Of a DNA stretch of 64,000 nucleotides, positions 8,431 to 17,763 are shown piece by piece. The stretch is from Salinimicrobium nanhaiense (GTDB lineage Bacteria; Bacteroidota; Bacteroidia; Flavobacteriales; Flavobacteriaceae): the NCBI GenBank assembly GCA_012038135.1, contig JAAVJQ010000003.1:224435-288434 (forward strand). Direction: 5' to 3'. The notes under the pieces are model-generated. The model worked only from the letters and a program-made list of their open reading frames with translations. It made no database searches and was not told the DNA's origin. The stretch's first letter is position 1; the number at the start of each line of letters is the position of its first letter. The position numbers were made by a program, and so were the translations under genes.

Positions 8431-8449
8431 TAAATTCTTGAAAATAAGC
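8431..8449. promoter_or_regulatory. Second copy of the 19-bp candidate operator
   Basis: TAAATTCTTGAAAATAAGC differs by one base from the copy between galK and the regulator. It lies about 125 bases upstream of the proposed susC -33 box, a place better suited to activation or looping than to simple blocking. It is followed by a short inverted repeat, ATTGAA/TTCAAT (452-457 and 465-470 of the same kilobase). Confidence 0.45.
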
Positions 8450-8572
8450 CCATTGAAAATTATATTCAATAAAAGTAATTTTTACATTTATTCTTTCTTT
8501 TTTTTAAATTTTATTTTAGATTTACTTTTCTCTTAAATAAATATTAATGATCAAAATTATTTCGATTTATTT

Positions 8573-8604
8573 TTTGGACTTTTTTCGAAAACGATGTAGT
8601 TCTG
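8573..8604 (+). promoter_or_regulatory. Probable susC promoter
   Basis: TTTG (8573-8576) and TAGTTCTG (8597-8604) are 20 bases apart and match the Bacteroidota -33/-7 elements with one mismatch. The same spacing is seen for the yceI promoter later in the window. The expected start site lies about 30 bases before the susC ATG. Confidence 0.5.
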
Positions 8605-8641
8605 ACCTTAATGTTATTGTTCAATTAAATCCAAGCTAATT

Positions 8642-11600
8642 ATGCCACCAAAAATTACGGTATTTCTGCAGAGAATTCCTTTACTTTTTCTCTGTCTTAT
8701 TCTCTCTGGCAACACCTTGTTTGCCCGAGACGGTTTTTCGCTTAGCAACGAAGAACAATTAGAGTCACAGTCCATAGTTCGGGGAAAGGTTATTTCCGAA
8801 AGTGATGGACTACCCTTGCCTGGTGTTACGGTTCAGGTCAAAGGAACAAATATTGGAGTGGTGACCAATTTCGATGGGACCTATGAAATTGAGGTGGTAT
8901 CACCCGACGCTGTTTTAGAATTCTCCTATGTAGGTTTTAAGACTCAGGAGGTCGAAGTAGCAGGTCAGTCTACCATTGACATCACCTTGGTAGAGGATGT
9001 TTCTCTACTCAATGAAGTGGTTGTGGTAGGTTACGGAACCCAGCAGAAGGAAGATCTTACCAGTGCCATTTCTGTAGTAGCTGCCGAACAAATCTCTAAA
9101 AGACAGAGTACTACCGTGGCGGAAAGTCTTCAGGGACTAGCCTCAGGAGTTACGGTAAGAGGTGGCGGACAGCCCGGACAGGAAGCCAAAATAGAAATTC
9201 GGGGACTTAAGAACCTTCAGAATGCCAACCCATTATATGTCATTGATGGGTTAGTGACTTCTGCAAACAGGGACTTTAACCCCAATGATATCGAATCCAT
9301 CCAAATATTAAAGGATGCGGCTGCTGCTGCCATCTACGGATCTCGAGCCGCCAATGGGGTGATCATCATCACTACAAAGAATGGAAAGGACGGACCTATG
9401 GAGGTCAATGTGTCCTCCAAGGTTAGTTTTACGGAGATGCCCCGTTATGATCTTGCTGGTCAGGAAGAATTCGTAAGGCTAAATAATATGGCCTATGATA
9501 ATGCAGGAATTCCAAGACAGGATTTGGATCTCACTGTAAATACAGATTGGCAGGAAGAGGTTTTCAGAACCGGCTTTATACAGGATCAGAATGTTAGTTT
9601 CTCCGGAGGAGGAAATAACTCTTCTTATTTCGTATCCGGAAATTACTTCGGAAATAAAGGAACCGTGATTTCAACAGAGTTTGACAGGGTATCCTTCAGG
9701 GTGAATTCGCAAGGGGAAAAGGGAATTTTCAGTCTAGGAGAAAATCTGGCACTGAGCAACTCCAAGTCTAATGACATTGGTGCCCCAGAGGCCATGCGGG
9801 GTAATCCTATGATCGATGTGATTCGTTTATTCCCCACCATCCCAGTATATGATGAAAATAATCCAGGAGGTTATGGGTATGGAAAATCAGGAGTGGCTAA
9901 CACATTTGCCGCTAACCCTGTCGCCATTGCCAATCTTATTGACCAACAGAATGAGAATTTCCGTATCCGTGGAAACGTTTGGGCGGAACTAGAACCGTGG
10001 TCCTTCTTAAAATACAGATTGAATGTAGGATACGAAACCAGTTTTGATAATTATTTCTATTTGAGAAAAGCAGGAAGCTGGACTTTAAACCAACCGGTAG
10101 AGGAAACAAGAACCGAACAGAATAGAGCACAATTTCAAACCCAACTTATAGAAAATACCTTGACCTTTCAAGAGGAGTTTGGAAAGCATAATGTTTCTCT
10201 ATTAGTAGGGAATACCTATCAAAAGGATATCTATGAACAAATCAATGGCTCAAAAAGGAATTTGCTGGTGAATTCAGCGGGGGGATATTTTGATGTACTT
10301 GATCTAGGAGATCAGCCTCAGGTTGGTGGTTTTAGAAATGAAGCAAGCTTACTTTCATATTTAGGAAGATTAGAATATAATTTTGATGATCGCTATTTAT
10401 TGAATGCGGTGCTAAGAAGAGATGGATCTTCAAGATTTAGCGATGAGCACAAATGGGGGAATTTCCCTTCCTTGTCCGTAGCCTGGCGTTTGAGCAACGA
10501 ATCTTTCTTTGAGTCCAATCTCATCGATGACCTTAAGCTTCGTGCAAGTTATGGAGAACTTGGAAGTGGTAATATCGGGAATTATGAATACCTAGGATTT
10601 ATTAATACTTTCGGAGCCATTGTCATGGGGCGTGATCAGACTCTTCTTCCGTCTGCGACTCAGGTTCGTCTGGCTAACTCGCAGCTGAGATGGGAAGTGC
10701 TAAAACAAACCAATTTCGGTGTGGATCTGTCCATGTATAATAACCGAATAGGTCTTACGGCTGATTATTTTATCGCACGTACCGAAGATGTACTCTTCGG
10801 ATTCCCGATCCTGCTTTCCACAGGGAACGATGGTGGAAATCCAATCTCTAATGCAGCTACTGTTGAGAATAGAGGATTTGAATTTGAATTGTCCTATAGA
10901 GATACCAAAGGAGATTTTGAATATAATGCCTCCTTGAATTTCACTAAGTTAACCAATGAACTGGTTTCTTTAGGATCTGGCCTTAATGAAAGCATTCAGG
11001 GCAATACGATCACCACAGCTGGACAACCAGTAGGGATGTGGTATGTTCTTCAAACGGACGGTTTATTCCAGAGCGAAGAGGAAATCCAGAGCTATACCAG
11101 TTCAGATGGAACGGTGATCATGCCCGGAGCACAGCCGGGTGACATCAGGTTTAAGGATGTGAATGATGATGGAGAGATCACCAATGAGGATAGAGCTGTG
11201 GTAGGAAGTCCATGGCCTGACTTCGAAATGGGACTCAATGGAAACGCCAGTTATAAAGGATTCGACTTCTCGATGAACTGGATCGGTTCTTTCGGAGCTA
11301 CCGTATATAATGGATTCAGAAGTATTATCGATCGTTTTGATGACGATAGTAACTATAGAGCAGGTATCCAACCTTGGACCCCTGAGAATCCAAATACAGA
11401 TTTCCCAAGAGTGGTAAAAGCAAGTACCTTGAACGCAAGAGGAGATTCTGACAGATGGTTGGAAGACGGAACCTTCGTAAGACTAAAATACATTGGAGTA
11501 GGGTATAATTTACCTGAAGACATCATCGAGAGGATCGGGATGGAAAATGTGAGATTTAGCCTTTCCGCACAGAATATCTTGACCTTCACAGAATATGGGG

Positions 11601-11707
11601 GACTAGATCCTGAATTCAGTAATGGAAACATCTTCCAAAGAGGGGTGGACTTCGGTTCGTTCCCAAATCTGGAGACTTATTCTATAGGTTTAGATTTAAG
11701 ATTTTAA
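8642..11707 (+). CDS. SusC-family TonB-dependent outer-membrane transporter
   Basis: The 1021-residue protein has a signal peptide, an N-terminal carboxypeptidase-regulatory-like domain (VRGKVISESDGLPLPGVTVQVKGT, about 45-115), a TonB plug (LNEVVVVGYGTQQKEDLTSAISVV and the GLKNLQNANPLYVIDG stretch) and a C-terminal beta-barrel ending in an aromatic/Phe residue (GLDLRF). SusC proteins import oligosaccharides across the outer membrane, powered by TonB, with a SusD lid. It opens the catabolic operon; susD follows after 18 bases. The length and domain order are normal. The ligand is probably the oligosaccharides made by the surface enzymes encoded downstream. Confidence 0.96.
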   Translation: MPPKITVFLQRIPLLFLCLILSGNTLFARDGFSLSNEEQLESQSIVRGKVISESDGLPLPGVTVQVKGTNIGVVTNFDGTYEIEVVSPDAVLEFSYVGFKTQEVEVAGQSTIDITLVEDVSLLNEVVVVGYGTQQKEDLTSAISVVAAEQISKRQSTTVAESLQGLASGVTVRGGGQPGQEAKIEIRGLKNLQNANPLYVIDGLVTSANRDFNPNDIESIQILKDAAAAAIYGSRAANGVIIITTKNGKDGPMEVNVSSKVSFTEMPRYDLAGQEEFVRLNNMAYDNAGIPRQDLDLTVNTDWQEEVFRTGFIQDQNVSFSGGGNNSSYFVSGNYFGNKGTVISTEFDRVSFRVNSQGEKGIFSLGENLALSNSKSNDIGAPEAMRGNPMIDVIRLFPTIPVYDENNPGGYGYGKSGVANTFAANPVAIANLIDQQNENFRIRGNVWAELEPWSFLKYRLNVGYETSFDNYFYLRKAGSWTLNQPVEETRTEQNRAQFQTQLIENTLTFQEEFGKHNVSLLVGNTYQKDIYEQINGSKRNLLVNSAGGYFDVLDLGDQPQVGGFRNEASLLSYLGRLEYNFDDRYLLNAVLRRDGSSRFSDEHKWGNFPSLSVAWRLSNESFFESNLIDDLKLRASYGELGSGNIGNYEYLGFINTFGAIVMGRDQTLLPSATQVRLANSQLRWEVLKQTNFGVDLSMYNNRIGLTADYFIARTEDVLFGFPILLSTGNDGGNPISNAATVENRGFEFELSYRDTKGDFEYNASLNFTKLTNELVSLGSGLNESIQGNTITTAGQPVGMWYVLQTDGLFQSEEEIQSYTSSDGTVIMPGAQPGDIRFKDVNDDGEITNEDRAVVGSPWPDFEMGLNGNASYKGFDFSMNWIGSFGATVYNGFRSIIDRFDDDSNYRAGIQPWTPENPNTDFPRVVKASTLNARGDSDRWLEDGTFVRLKYIGVGYNLPEDIIERIGMENVRFSLSAQNILTFTEYGGLDPEFSNGNIFQRGVDFGSFPNLETYSIGLDLRF

Positions 11708-11725
11708 ATAAAAAAAATAAGGATA

Positions 11726-13258
11726 ATGAAAAACTTACTTTTTAAAATAGCATTTCTCTTGATCTTCGGAGGCCTGATGATCTCTTGTCAAGAAGAAGAA
11801 CTTGACCTGGACAATCCAAATGCACTGACCACAGAGCAGTTTTGGAAAAGCGAAAGAGATGCACAATTGGGGATAAACTCCGTTTATGCCATGTTTTACA
11901 AGGATGGTTCCTTCCAGAGATGGATGTACTTCCGATTAGACCTTACTTCAGATGAAGGTTTTAGTCAAAGCCCTTGGGTGGAACTGGCGGATTGGACTAG
12001 GTTCCAATATATCAATTATAATTTCTGGGAGGGCAATGTGGTAACCTGGCGCGATACCTATAAGGCGATATTCAGAGCCAATCAGGTATTGGCCAATGTC
12101 CCTGATATTGAATTTGAAAATCCACAGGATAAGAGCAGGATCCTTGCAGAGGCCAAATTCCTAAGGGCGCTTCATTATTATTATGCAGCCTTATTATGGG
12201 AGGATGTGCCCCTAGTATTGGAGCCATCTGAACCAGGGGATCTTCATCAACAAGTTTCTGTAGAAGAAATTTGGGCTCAAGTGGAAAAGGATCTTAATGA
12301 GGCCTTTACCGATCTCCCTGTTACATGGGATGCAGATCAAGTAGGTCGGGCAACCAAAGGGGCGGCTAAAGCCATGCTTGCCAAGACCTATATGCAGCAG
12401 CACAAATGGGAACCTGCCAAAGATGCTTTAGAATATCTGGTTATCGGAGAGGGTGCTAATTATAGCCTTGTAGATAATTACAAAGATAACTTTACACACT
12501 ACAACGAGAATAATGAGGAGTCTGTCTTCGAAATTCAGTTTGGGGACCAAAGAAGAGGAGGAACCGGAGAAGGAGCCAATGCAGCAGTATCTTCAACTCG
12601 CGCTCAGTTCTTTGCACCCAGAGGAATCGGCTGGTCTGATGGACAGGCCAGATTTTGGCAGATCGATCTTTTCAAAGAGGAGGCCACGGTGGATGGAAAC
12701 CTTGATCCTAGATTACAACATTCCTTTTTCTATCCTGAATTGGAGGAGGACTTTGGAGACCTGACCTATGGCAGATCCTGGGAATGGGGTGAAGATGAGG
12801 CCTGGTTTAGAAAAGGAGCCAGAGACTATTATCGCAACAATGAAGATTATTATTCAGAGGTCAATTACCGATTGATCCGTTATGCGGATATCTTATTGAG
12901 ATATGCGGAGGTATTAAATGAACTAGGTAATACGGCTGAAGCCTATCAATATGTGGATATGGTTAGAGCACGTTCGAACATGGCCCCACTGGCCGAAGCC
13001 TATCCGTCTATCGGGAATGATCAGGATGCATTTTTGGAGCGCTTAAAAATAGAAAGGGTGCTTGAGCTTTCTGGCGAGAGTGTTCGTTGGGGAGACTTGA
13101 AGCGATGGGGAGATCTAGAAAGTCAGGCTGCAGTAGATCAAATTGCGGAAAGAGATCCAGACTTCAACAATTTTGAAGTAGGAAAGCATCATAGACTTCC
13201 TATTCCATTAAGTGATGTACAGAATAACCCTAACCTGGACCAGCATCCTGAATATTAA
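11726..13258 (+). CDS. SusD-family surface glycan-binding lipoprotein
   Basis: The 510-residue protein starts with a lipoprotein signal (lipobox ending at C21, GLMISCQ) and follows the RagB/SusD pattern: an N-terminal segment with LDNPNALTTEQFWKSERDAQLGINSVYAMF, TPR-like helices (AKFLRALHYYYAALLW) and the C-terminal YRLIRYADILLRYAEVLNELG and KIERVLELSGESVRWGDLKRWG stretches. It caps the SusC barrel and binds glycan at the cell surface. It is directly downstream of susC and followed by an intrinsic terminator, which suggests that the pair is made in excess of the enzymes behind it. Confidence 0.96.
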   Translation: MKNLLFKIAFLLIFGGLMISCQEEELDLDNPNALTTEQFWKSERDAQLGINSVYAMFYKDGSFQRWMYFRLDLTSDEGFSQSPWVELADWTRFQYINYNFWEGNVVTWRDTYKAIFRANQVLANVPDIEFENPQDKSRILAEAKFLRALHYYYAALLWEDVPLVLEPSEPGDLHQQVSVEEIWAQVEKDLNEAFTDLPVTWDADQVGRATKGAAKAMLAKTYMQQHKWEPAKDALEYLVIGEGANYSLVDNYKDNFTHYNENNEESVFEIQFGDQRRGGTGEGANAAVSSTRAQFFAPRGIGWSDGQARFWQIDLFKEEATVDGNLDPRLQHSFFYPELEEDFGDLTYGRSWEWGEDEAWFRKGARDYYRNNEDYYSEVNYRLIRYADILLRYAEVLNELGNTAEAYQYVDMVRARSNMAPLAEAYPSIGNDQDAFLERLKIERVLELSGESVRWGDLKRWGDLESQAAVDQIAERDPDFNNFEVGKHHRLPIPLSDVQNNPNLDQHPEY

Positions 13259-13263
13259 TTCTG

Positions 13264-13306
13264 AAATCCCTGAAGCAATCGAATTAGCTGTTTCAGGGAT
13301 TTTTTA
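13264..13306 (+). terminator. Intrinsic terminator between susD and the hydrolase genes
   Basis: AAATCCCTGAA (13264-13274) pairs perfectly with TTCAGGGATTT (13292-13302) over a 17-base loop, followed by TTTTTTA. It begins six bases after the susD stop. Partial readthrough here would set a high susCD to enzyme ratio. Confidence 0.75.
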
Positions 13307-13325
13307 TTTCCTAAACTTAAAAAAA

Positions 13326-14504
13326 GTGAAAAAAACCCAATTTTTTCTATCGATTCTGAGTGTTATGATTTTTATCAGCTGTGTTGATAAACCAAAACAG
13401 AACCAGGAGACAGCGGAAGCCACAGCTGTGGAAACTCCAGAGGCCCGAGAGACCTGGAACAAGGAAAAAGCCAATACTTGGTACGAACAGCAACCTTGGT
13501 TGGTGGGAGCTAATTTTAATCCTAGCACGGCCATTAATCAACTTGAGATGTGGCAGGAGGAAACCTTTGATCCCCAAACCATAGACAAAGAACTCGGGTG
13601 GGCAAAAGATATTGGGATGAATACTATGAGGGTTTATCTTCATGACCTATTGCATCAGGAGGATCCAAAAGGACTTTATGAGCGTTTGGACGCCTATTTG
13701 GCCATTGCAGACAAACATGGGATAAAGACGATGTTCGTTCTTTTTGATTCGTGCTGGGATCCTTTCCCGGTTTCCGGAGAGCAGCGCGATCCAAAACCAC
13801 ATGTACATAATTCTGGTTGGGTTCAGAGTCCAGGACAGAAAGCCTTGCAGGACAGTACCCAGTATCCTCGTTTAAGACGATACGTGACCGAAACGGTTGC
13901 TCAGTTTAAGGATGACGACCGGATCCTTGCCTGGGATATCTGGAACGAGCCTGATAATATGACCGGACCCTCATATGAGGATGTAGAGATTCCGAATAAA
14001 GTGGAACTGGTTTATCCTCTTCTGGAAGATGCATTTTCCTGGGCAAGGGACGCCAATCCCAGCCAACCTCTTACATCAGGAGTTTGGATGGGAGATTGGA
14101 GCAGCCATGAAGAAATGGAACCCATTCACAAGCTGCAGCTCGAACAATCGGATATCATAACCTTCCATAATTATGACGATCCTGCCGAATTTGAAAAAAG
14201 AATTGAGTGGTTAAAACGCTACGAGCGTCCTATACTTTGTACAGAATATATGGCACGACCCAATGGCAGCACCTTTGAAGGATTCTTGCCGATCGCCAAG
14301 GAGCACCAAATAGGCATGTATAATTGGGGGTTTGTCAATGGGAAATCCCAGACCATATACCCGTGGGATAGCTGGACCAAGGAATATACAGCAGAGCCTG
14401 AATTATGGTTCCACGATATCTTTAGGAAAGACGGGACTCCATACAAGGAAGAAGAAGTAGCACTTATTAAGAAGCTAAACACTGAAGCATCGGCAACTAA
14501 TTAA
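13326..14504 (+). CDS. Clan GH-A (GH5-like) glycoside hydrolase, lipoprotein
   Basis: The protein is 392 residues long when started at GTG 13326, which gives a clean lipoprotein signal (KKTQFFLSILSVMIFISC). An ATG at 13212 would lie inside susD and before the terminator, so it is rejected. The TIM-barrel pattern of clan GH-A is visible: acid/base E208 in WDIWNEPDN and nucleophile E307 in LCTEYMARP. Database relatives are often labelled 1,4-beta-xylanase or cellulase-family; I cannot assign a subfamily. It is a paralogue of the enzyme encoded at 16694, with which it shares STAINQLEMWQE and HNSGWVQ. It is likely at the cell surface, cutting the glycan backbone or a side chain. Confidence 0.85.
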   Translation: MKKTQFFLSILSVMIFISCVDKPKQNQETAEATAVETPEARETWNKEKANTWYEQQPWLVGANFNPSTAINQLEMWQEETFDPQTIDKELGWAKDIGMNTMRVYLHDLLHQEDPKGLYERLDAYLAIADKHGIKTMFVLFDSCWDPFPVSGEQRDPKPHVHNSGWVQSPGQKALQDSTQYPRLRRYVTETVAQFKDDDRILAWDIWNEPDNMTGPSYEDVEIPNKVELVYPLLEDAFSWARDANPSQPLTSGVWMGDWSSHEEMEPIHKLQLEQSDIITFHNYDDPAEFEKRIEWLKRYERPILCTEYMARPNGSTFEGFLPIAKEHQIGMYNWGFVNGKSQTIYPWDSWTKEYTAEPELWFHDIFRKDGTPYKEEEVALIKKLNTEASATN

Positions 14505-14547
14505 GGGCTGCATTTATGCTGTTCATTTAATCTTAAATTCATTCCCT

Positions 14548-15576
14548 ATGTCAAGAAAGAAATTTGGATTCCTATGCAGCTTTTTATTGTTGGGCTTGGA
14601 AGTCATGGCCCAACAACCTGATCCTCCAGGACAGGTAGAGGCTGGCGAGAAGCCCGTTCATGAAGCTTATCTATTTGCGCATATGACGCATCAGGATTAC
14701 GGCAGGTTATATTATTCTGTCAGTCTGGATGGTCTGCATTGGAAAGCCCTTAATGATGGCGAAAGAATTTTTGAGGAATATCAAGGTCATCCGGATATTG
14801 TAAAAGGTCCGGATGACAGATATTATATTGCTGGTAATACCAGTGATTCCTCGCCAGTGATCAATATTTGGGTTTCTGAAGATCTAATTGCCTGGACAAA
14901 ACACGCGGAATACACTCCTGATCTCAAAGCTACACCTGGATACGCCGAGGCTTTACAGCGAATAGGAGCTCCAAAACTCTTTTATGATGAGGCTTCCTCA
15001 CAATTCGTGATGACCTGGCATACTCCACATTTGGAAGGAACTCCTGAAGATGCAGAGCGATACTGGGCTAGTCAGCGCACGCTATATGTTCTTTCAAAGG
15101 ATTTAAAGACCTTTGAAGGCCCACCAAAAATGTTATTCGACTGGGATTTCGGTACTATTGATGTGATCATCAGAAAGGTGGAAGATACCTATTTTGCCAT
15201 TCTCAAAGATGAAACTTATCCGACCCTTTACTGGCCTACAGGGAAAACTATCAGGATTGCCAGATCCGGTTCCTTGTTGGGTCCGTATTCCCTGCCCTCT
15301 GATCCTATAAGTCCTAATTTTAGAGAAGCTCCTACTTTAATTCCTAGTCCCAATGGCAAGGCTTGGTATATGTACTATGAACAGTACCCTGGCGTATCTT
15401 ATGGACTTTCCATATCGGACAATCTGAACGGACCCTGGTATCAAGCTTCAGGCTATACCTTTCATAGCACATGGGATAAATACAGTCTTCCGGAGAATAT
15501 CAGACATGGATGTATGATCAACATTCCTAAGGCCAAGTATGATGAACTGGTGAACGAATTTGGTATATCCGATTAG
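14548..15576 (+). CDS. GH43-like five-bladed beta-propeller glycosidase, secreted
   Basis: The 342-residue protein has an SPI signal (MSRKKFGFLCSFLLLG to VMAQQ). The propeller enzymes of GH43 and related families use three acids. Candidates here are D83 (GHPDIVKG), D205 (TIDVII) and E260 (REAPTL), in the usual order and spacing. The rest of the sequence is far from the other five propellers in the locus and lacks their usual NPV.DPDP start, so it belongs to a different subfamily, possibly one acting on galactosyl or other linkages. The product is probably periplasmic. It is cotranscribed with its neighbours, with 43 and 37 base gaps. Confidence 0.75.
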   Translation: MSRKKFGFLCSFLLLGLEVMAQQPDPPGQVEAGEKPVHEAYLFAHMTHQDYGRLYYSVSLDGLHWKALNDGERIFEEYQGHPDIVKGPDDRYYIAGNTSDSSPVINIWVSEDLIAWTKHAEYTPDLKATPGYAEALQRIGAPKLFYDEASSQFVMTWHTPHLEGTPEDAERYWASQRTLYVLSKDLKTFEGPPKMLFDWDFGTIDVIIRKVEDTYFAILKDETYPTLYWPTGKTIRIARSGSLLGPYSLPSDPISPNFREAPTLIPSPNGKAWYMYYEQYPGVSYGLSISDNLNGPWYQASGYTFHSTWDKYSLPENIRHGCMINIPKAKYDELVNEFGISD

Positions 15577-15613
15577 ATAAGGAATTAAAGGAGCCGAAAT
15601 AAAATACAAAACA

Positions 15614-16681
15614 ATGAAATTAGAAAAGATGAGGGTGAATAGCTGTAAGATGACTTTATTTTTTCTGCTTTGCTCCTTGCTTTCTACTATAGGCTATGGA
15701 CAGCCTGATACCTTTAAGAATCCGCTTTTGCCCTCAGGGGCAGATCCCTATAGCACCTTTCACGAAGGGTATTACTATTACACCAATACCGTAGGCAATA
15801 AACTGGTATTATGGAAAACAGAGCGCCTTGCAGATCTTGCCAATGCAGAGAAAAAAACGATCTGGACCCCTCCTGAGAACACGATGTATTCTCATGCCAT
15901 CTGGGCACCCGAATTCCATATTATCGACGGGAAATGGTATGTATACTTCGCAGCCGACGACGGGGATAATAAGAATCACCGCATGTATGTATTGGAAAAC
16001 ACCTCATCAGATCCATTTCAGGGTACCTGGACCTTCAAAGGCAAAGTAGCATCCAATCCTGACAGGTGGGCCATTGATGGAAACGTATTTCAATATCAGG
16101 ACGCATTGTATATGATCTGGTCAGGATGGGAAGGGGAGACCAACGGGCAACAGAATATTTATATATCAAAAATGAAAAACCCTTGGGAATTAGAGGGAAA
16201 CCGTGTTTTGCTTTCAGAACCCACCTATAATTGGGAAAAACAGGGTGACTTGGACGATAAAGATAATCCCCCTCATGTTAGCGTAAACGAAGGGCCACAA
16301 TATCTGGAACACAATGGTCAGGTATTTATAGTGTATTCGGCCAATGGTTGTTGGACCGATTATTACAGTCTGGGTCTTCTTAGTTTAACAGGAGAAGATA
16401 TTCTCGATCCGGCTAATTGGGAAAAAAATGCTAAACCTATATTTCGTAAATCTGAAGAGAACGGCGTATATGCTCCCGGACATAATTCCTTCTTTAAATC
16501 CCCTGACGGGACTGAAGATTGGATCCTTTATCATGCCAATGCCAATCCCGGAGAAGGATGTGGAAGAAAACGATCTCCAAGAATGCAAAAAATAACATGG
16601 GATGAAGATGGGCTTCCGGTTTTGGGAGTCCCTGTTTCCCTAGATACTATTTTAGAAATCCCCACACAACACAGTAATTAA
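15614..16681 (+). CDS. GH43 glycosidase, probably alpha-L-arabinofuranosidase type
   Basis: The 355-residue protein has an SPI signal (about 1-29, ending STIGYGQ) and the classical GH43 layout. The general base is D44 (SGADPYS), the pKa modulator D155 (AIDGNVF) and the acid E226 (VNEGPQ). The IWAPEFHIIDGKWYVYFAA stretch is characteristic of arabinofuranosidase and xylosidase members. The length fits a single catalytic domain without accessory modules. It would remove arabinofuranosyl (or xylosyl) units from imported or surface-held oligosaccharides. The next gene starts 12 bases after its stop, consistent with one operon. Confidence 0.85.
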   Translation: MKLEKMRVNSCKMTLFFLLCSLLSTIGYGQPDTFKNPLLPSGADPYSTFHEGYYYYTNTVGNKLVLWKTERLADLANAEKKTIWTPPENTMYSHAIWAPEFHIIDGKWYVYFAADDGDNKNHRMYVLENTSSDPFQGTWTFKGKVASNPDRWAIDGNVFQYQDALYMIWSGWEGETNGQQNIYISKMKNPWELEGNRVLLSEPTYNWEKQGDLDDKDNPPHVSVNEGPQYLEHNGQVFIVYSANGCWTDYYSLGLLSLTGEDILDPANWEKNAKPIFRKSEENGVYAPGHNSFFKSPDGTEDWILYHANANPGEGCGRKRSPRMQKITWDEDGLPVLGVPVSLDTILEIPTQHSN

Positions 16682-16693
16682 TAAATAATAAGG

Positions 16694-17761
16694 ATGATGA
16701 TCAAGAAACTTACTTTTATTGCCATAGCCCTATTGAGTCTCGTAGGATACGGCCAAACCGCAGAGCGCTGGAGTATAGAAAAAGCCCAGCAATGGTACAA
16801 TGCCCAGCAATGGATCGTTGGCGGAAATTTTGTCCCCAGCACAGCCATTAATCAATTGGAAATGTGGCAAGAAGATACTTTTGATCCTGAGACCATCGAT
16901 CGCGAATTGGGGTACGCTGCGGACATCGGCATGAATACCATGAGAGTGTATCTCCATAGCCTGGCCTACAAAGCCGATAAAGAAGGGTTCAAAGATCGGG
17001 TGGATCAGTATTTGACCATTGCCGATAAACATAATATCAAGACCATGTTGGTCATTTTTGATGATGTATGGAATGCTAGTCCTAAGATTGGGAAACAGCC
17101 TGCTCCGACCCCTGGAACACATAATTCGGGTTGGGTACAAGATCCAGGTTATCCTGCTTCAATAGAAGAAGAGAATTTCGGAGCTTTAGAAGAGTACGTT
17201 AAAGATATCATCCAAACTTTTTCTCAAGATGATAGGGTTTTGCTTTGGGATCTTTACAACGAACCAGGGAATAATGATAAGGGAAATGAATCCATGCCTC
17301 TTTTAAAGGAAGTTTTCTCCTGGGCCAGAGAGGTCAACCCTTCACAACCTCTTTCAGTGGGACTTTGGAAATGGGAATTAAAAGATCTGAATGCCTATCA
17401 AGCCTTGAACTCAGATATCATCACTTATCATAGTTACGACGATCCTGAGAAGCACGAATTGATCCTGGAACTTTTAAAGAGTCATGGGAGACCCATGATC
17501 TGCACAGAGTATATGGCACGTACGCGTAATAACAGATTTTCCAATACTTTACCCATGCTTAAGGAGGAAAATGTGGGCGCCATCAACTGGGGTCTTGTAA
17601 ATGGTAAAAGCAATACGATCTATGCCTGGAATACCCCTATCACCTCTGGAGAAGAGCCAATAGAATGGTTTCATGACGTCTTTAGAAAAGACGGTACGCC
17701 TTATCGACAGGACGAAGTGGATCTGATCAAAAAACTTACCTCTGAAACCAATAAAGATTAA
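16694..17761 (+). CDS. Clan GH-A (GH5-like) glycoside hydrolase, secreted
   Basis: This 355-residue paralogue of the enzyme encoded at 13326 has an SPI rather than a lipoprotein signal (cleavage near GYGQ, residue 21). The catalytic acids are E190 (LYNEPGNN) and E272 (CTEYMARTR). The two proteins share long stretches (NFxPSTAINQLEMWQE, IDxELG, GMNTMRVYLH), so they arose by duplication. They differ in the loop after NEP, which is shorter here, and in cell location: this one is probably periplasmic, while its paralogue is membrane-anchored. They may act on the same linkage in polymer and oligomer. The start may be either of two adjacent ATGs (16694 or 16697). Confidence 0.85.
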   Translation: MMIKKLTFIAIALLSLVGYGQTAERWSIEKAQQWYNAQQWIVGGNFVPSTAINQLEMWQEDTFDPETIDRELGYAADIGMNTMRVYLHSLAYKADKEGFKDRVDQYLTIADKHNIKTMLVIFDDVWNASPKIGKQPAPTPGTHNSGWVQDPGYPASIEEENFGALEEYVKDIIQTFSQDDRVLLWDLYNEPGNNDKGNESMPLLKEVFSWAREVNPSQPLSVGLWKWELKDLNAYQALNSDIITYHSYDDPEKHELILELLKSHGRPMICTEYMARTRNNRFSNTLPMLKEENVGAINWGLVNGKSNTIYAWNTPITSGEEPIEWFHDVFRKDGTPYRQDEVDLIKKLTSETNKD

Positions 17762-17763
17762 TT

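Noticed and set aside
13212..13325. Start of the first clan GH-A gene at ATG 13212
   Set aside because: It would overlap susD, read through the terminator and bury the lipoprotein signal in the middle of the protein; GTG 13326 gives a proper signal.
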